NCBI RefSeq assembly: GCF_900178005.1
Contig: NZ_FXBS01000006.1
Coordinates: forward strand, 1,459,585 to 1,523,584
DNA length: 64,000 bases
DNA from: Tuberibacillus sp. Marseille-P3662
Lineage (GTDB): Bacteria > Bacillota > Bacilli > Bacillales > Sporolactobacillaceae
Direction: 5' to 3'
Numbering within the stretch: the first letter of the stretch is position 1; each line of letters begins with the position of its first letter. Below are positions 63,043 to 64,000 of this stretch, in pieces. The notes beneath the pieces were generated by a model, which saw only the letters and a program-made list of their open reading frames with translations, was not told the DNA's origin and made no database searches. Both the position numbers and the translations under genes were made by a program.

Positions 63043-64000
63043 GCGATTCACCCTCCTGTGTACAATTTTCATCTAGTGATAACTTCCGATACCCGGCAAG
63101 CGGTAAAACGGGTGATGGATACTGATTGTTAAGTGTCATCGCCGTTTTAAATGTGTCCAAGGACGTAAACAATGGCACCTGATAACGCACGGCTAATTCT
63201 CTTAAATGAAAGCCAAACGTGGTTTTATTACGACCTTGTGTCGGTGTATTTAACACGGCAGCAATCTGACCGTCAGCCAGCCATGTTTTTAAAACCGATA
63301 ATTCATCAAGAATGGCCGAAACTGTCACATCATGATTTTGTAAAGAGGCCGCTGTTTCCTGTGTTGCCGCGATCTGAAAACCGCGGGATTGTAAAGACTT
63401 GGCTATTTCAACTCCGGCGACTTTCTCCTGTTCTGATAACGACATCAGAATCGTCGCTTGTGCTTCCGTTGATTGAAGAGGGCTGTCGCCGTCTAAAAAT
63501 AAAGCTTTTGATAAAGCATCATGAAGCGTTTGCCCCATTCCCAGTCGTTCACCCGTTGATTTCATTTCCGGACCTACGACATGATCCACATTCTTCAACT
63601 TATGCGTTGAGAACACCGGCGCCTTAACCGAATAAAAATGAGGCGGCTTTAATAATTCTGTTCCTAAATGCTGCTCGGTCAGCGGTATGCCAAGTTGAAC
63701 AGCGACAGCGGCTTCAACCATACCGACACCTGTGACTTTGCTGACAATAGGCACCGTTCGGGATGACCGAGGATTAACCTCAAGGACATACACCGTATCA
63801 TCTAAGACAACAAATTGAATATTCATGAGTCCGCGAATATTTAAGGCCTGACAAATGCGCTTAGTATCATTAACTAACGTTGTTTTAACATTTTCTGATA
63901 GTGAGATCGGCGGGAATACCGCGACACTATCACCGGAGTGAACGCCCGCTTTTTCAACATGTTCAAAGATGCCTGGAATGACGATTGTCTCGCCATCACT
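62996..64000 (-). CDS. carB: Carbamoyl-phosphate synthase large subunit, arginine-type (3' part)
   Basis: The gene runs off the right edge; the last 334 codons are seen. The frame at the edge reads SDGETIVIPGIFEHVEKAG then VHSGDSVAVFPP, the second ATP-grasp domain, with VLEVNPRSSRTVPIVSKVTG following. The MGS-type allosteric domain occupies the last ~140 residues (ILMSLSEQEKVAGVEIAKSL then NTPTQGRNKTTFGFHLRELAVRY). Direct coupling to argF marks it as the arginine-pathway paralogue (carB of carAB-argF) rather than pyrAB. A short hydrophilic tail rich in Glu, His and Thr ends the protein. Confidence 0.93.
   Translation of the reverse strand, partial: SDGETIVIPGIFEHVEKAGVHSGDSVAVFPPISLSENVKTTLVNDTKRICQALNIRGLMNIQFVVLDDTVYVLEVNPRSSRTVPIVSKVTGVGMVEAAVAVQLGIPLTEQHLGTELLKPPHFYSVKAPVFSTHKLKNVDHVVGPEMKSTGERLGMGQTLHDALSKALFLDGDSPLQSTEAQATILMSLSEQEKVAGVEIAKSLQSRGFQIAATQETAASLQNHDVTVSAILDELSVLKTWLADGQIAAVLNTPTQGRNKTTFGFHLRELAVRYQVPLFTSLDTFKTAMTLNNQYPSPVLPLAGYRKLSLDENCTQEGESHDQPTHTNESISVKR

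Overview
The window is a stretch of chromosome from a Gram-positive, spore-former-type Firmicute of the Bacillaceae or a close relative. The evidence is: strong AGGAGG-type ribosome binding sites with frequent TTG and GTG starts; a SAM-I riboswitch ahead of metNIQ; Bacillus-type families (CvfB, GbsR/OpuC, YhfW, YvbH, YhgE, CsaA, AdhB, YkhA, AsnO, BceRSAB); and Bacillaceae intergenic elements ending in GAGGCTGGAACAAA or carrying the 'GCGGAAAGCGAACGCCTGGAGCGGAAATCAA'-type core. I cannot name the species. I see no rRNA, tRNA, CRISPR array or prophage.

Layout. 0.1-3.0 kb: a DAACS symporter, cvfB and a 678-bp hairpin-type repeat whose inside has expanded into 77/78-bp tandem copies. 3.0-11.5 kb: a carnitine module. 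A GbsR-type repressor heads cdhC-cdhA-cdhB (carnitine to glycine betaine) on the minus strand, divergent from opuCABCD (quaternary-amine import) and a CocE-type hydrolase. 11.6-22.1 kb: yhfW (FAD/Rieske), the SAM-riboswitch-controlled metNIQ methionine importer, two GNAT genes, the hom-thrC-thrB threonine operon and a 104-bp tandem repeat. 22.1-30.1 kb: putP with a 34-residue accessory ORF; a bacitracin-type BceRS-BceAB peptide-sensing and detoxification module; a membrane-anchored C39-like peptidase; and an aldo/keto reductase. 30.2-41.3 kb: a mosaic of single genes (EVE domain, alpha/beta hydrolase, yvbH, yhgE with a PadR repressor, a methyltransferase/winged-helix pair, csaA, a DUF2087 regulator, an isochorismatase-like hydrolase, adhB). 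41.4-46 kb: a LanFEG-like ABC exporter with its own two-component system. 46-53.8 kb: ykhA, a LysR regulator, asnO, and a GntR / Nramp-like transporter / L-2-hydroxyglutarate oxidase cluster. 53.8-59.3 kb: an AT-rich accessory island with small membrane proteins, an interrupted GrpB-GNAT gene, an IS110 element with a probable bridge-RNA region, and degenerate short repeats. 59.3-64 kb: arginine biosynthesis (carB-argF, then argG-argH), with a 21-bp-period repeat between argF and argG.

How the parts work together. The carnitine module would import an osmoprotectant and convert it to glycine betaine, acetoacetate and reducing power under a betaine-type repressor. The Bce module has a perfect TTACA-N4-TGTAA operator 78 nt upstream of bceA, and a near-identical one sits 83 nt upstream of the C39-like peptidase gene, so that peptidase is probably a third arm of the peptide response. 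The GntR/Nramp-like/LhgO cluster looks like a 2-hydroxy-acid uptake and oxidation system, because the transporter has lost the metal-coordinating residues of true Nramp proteins.
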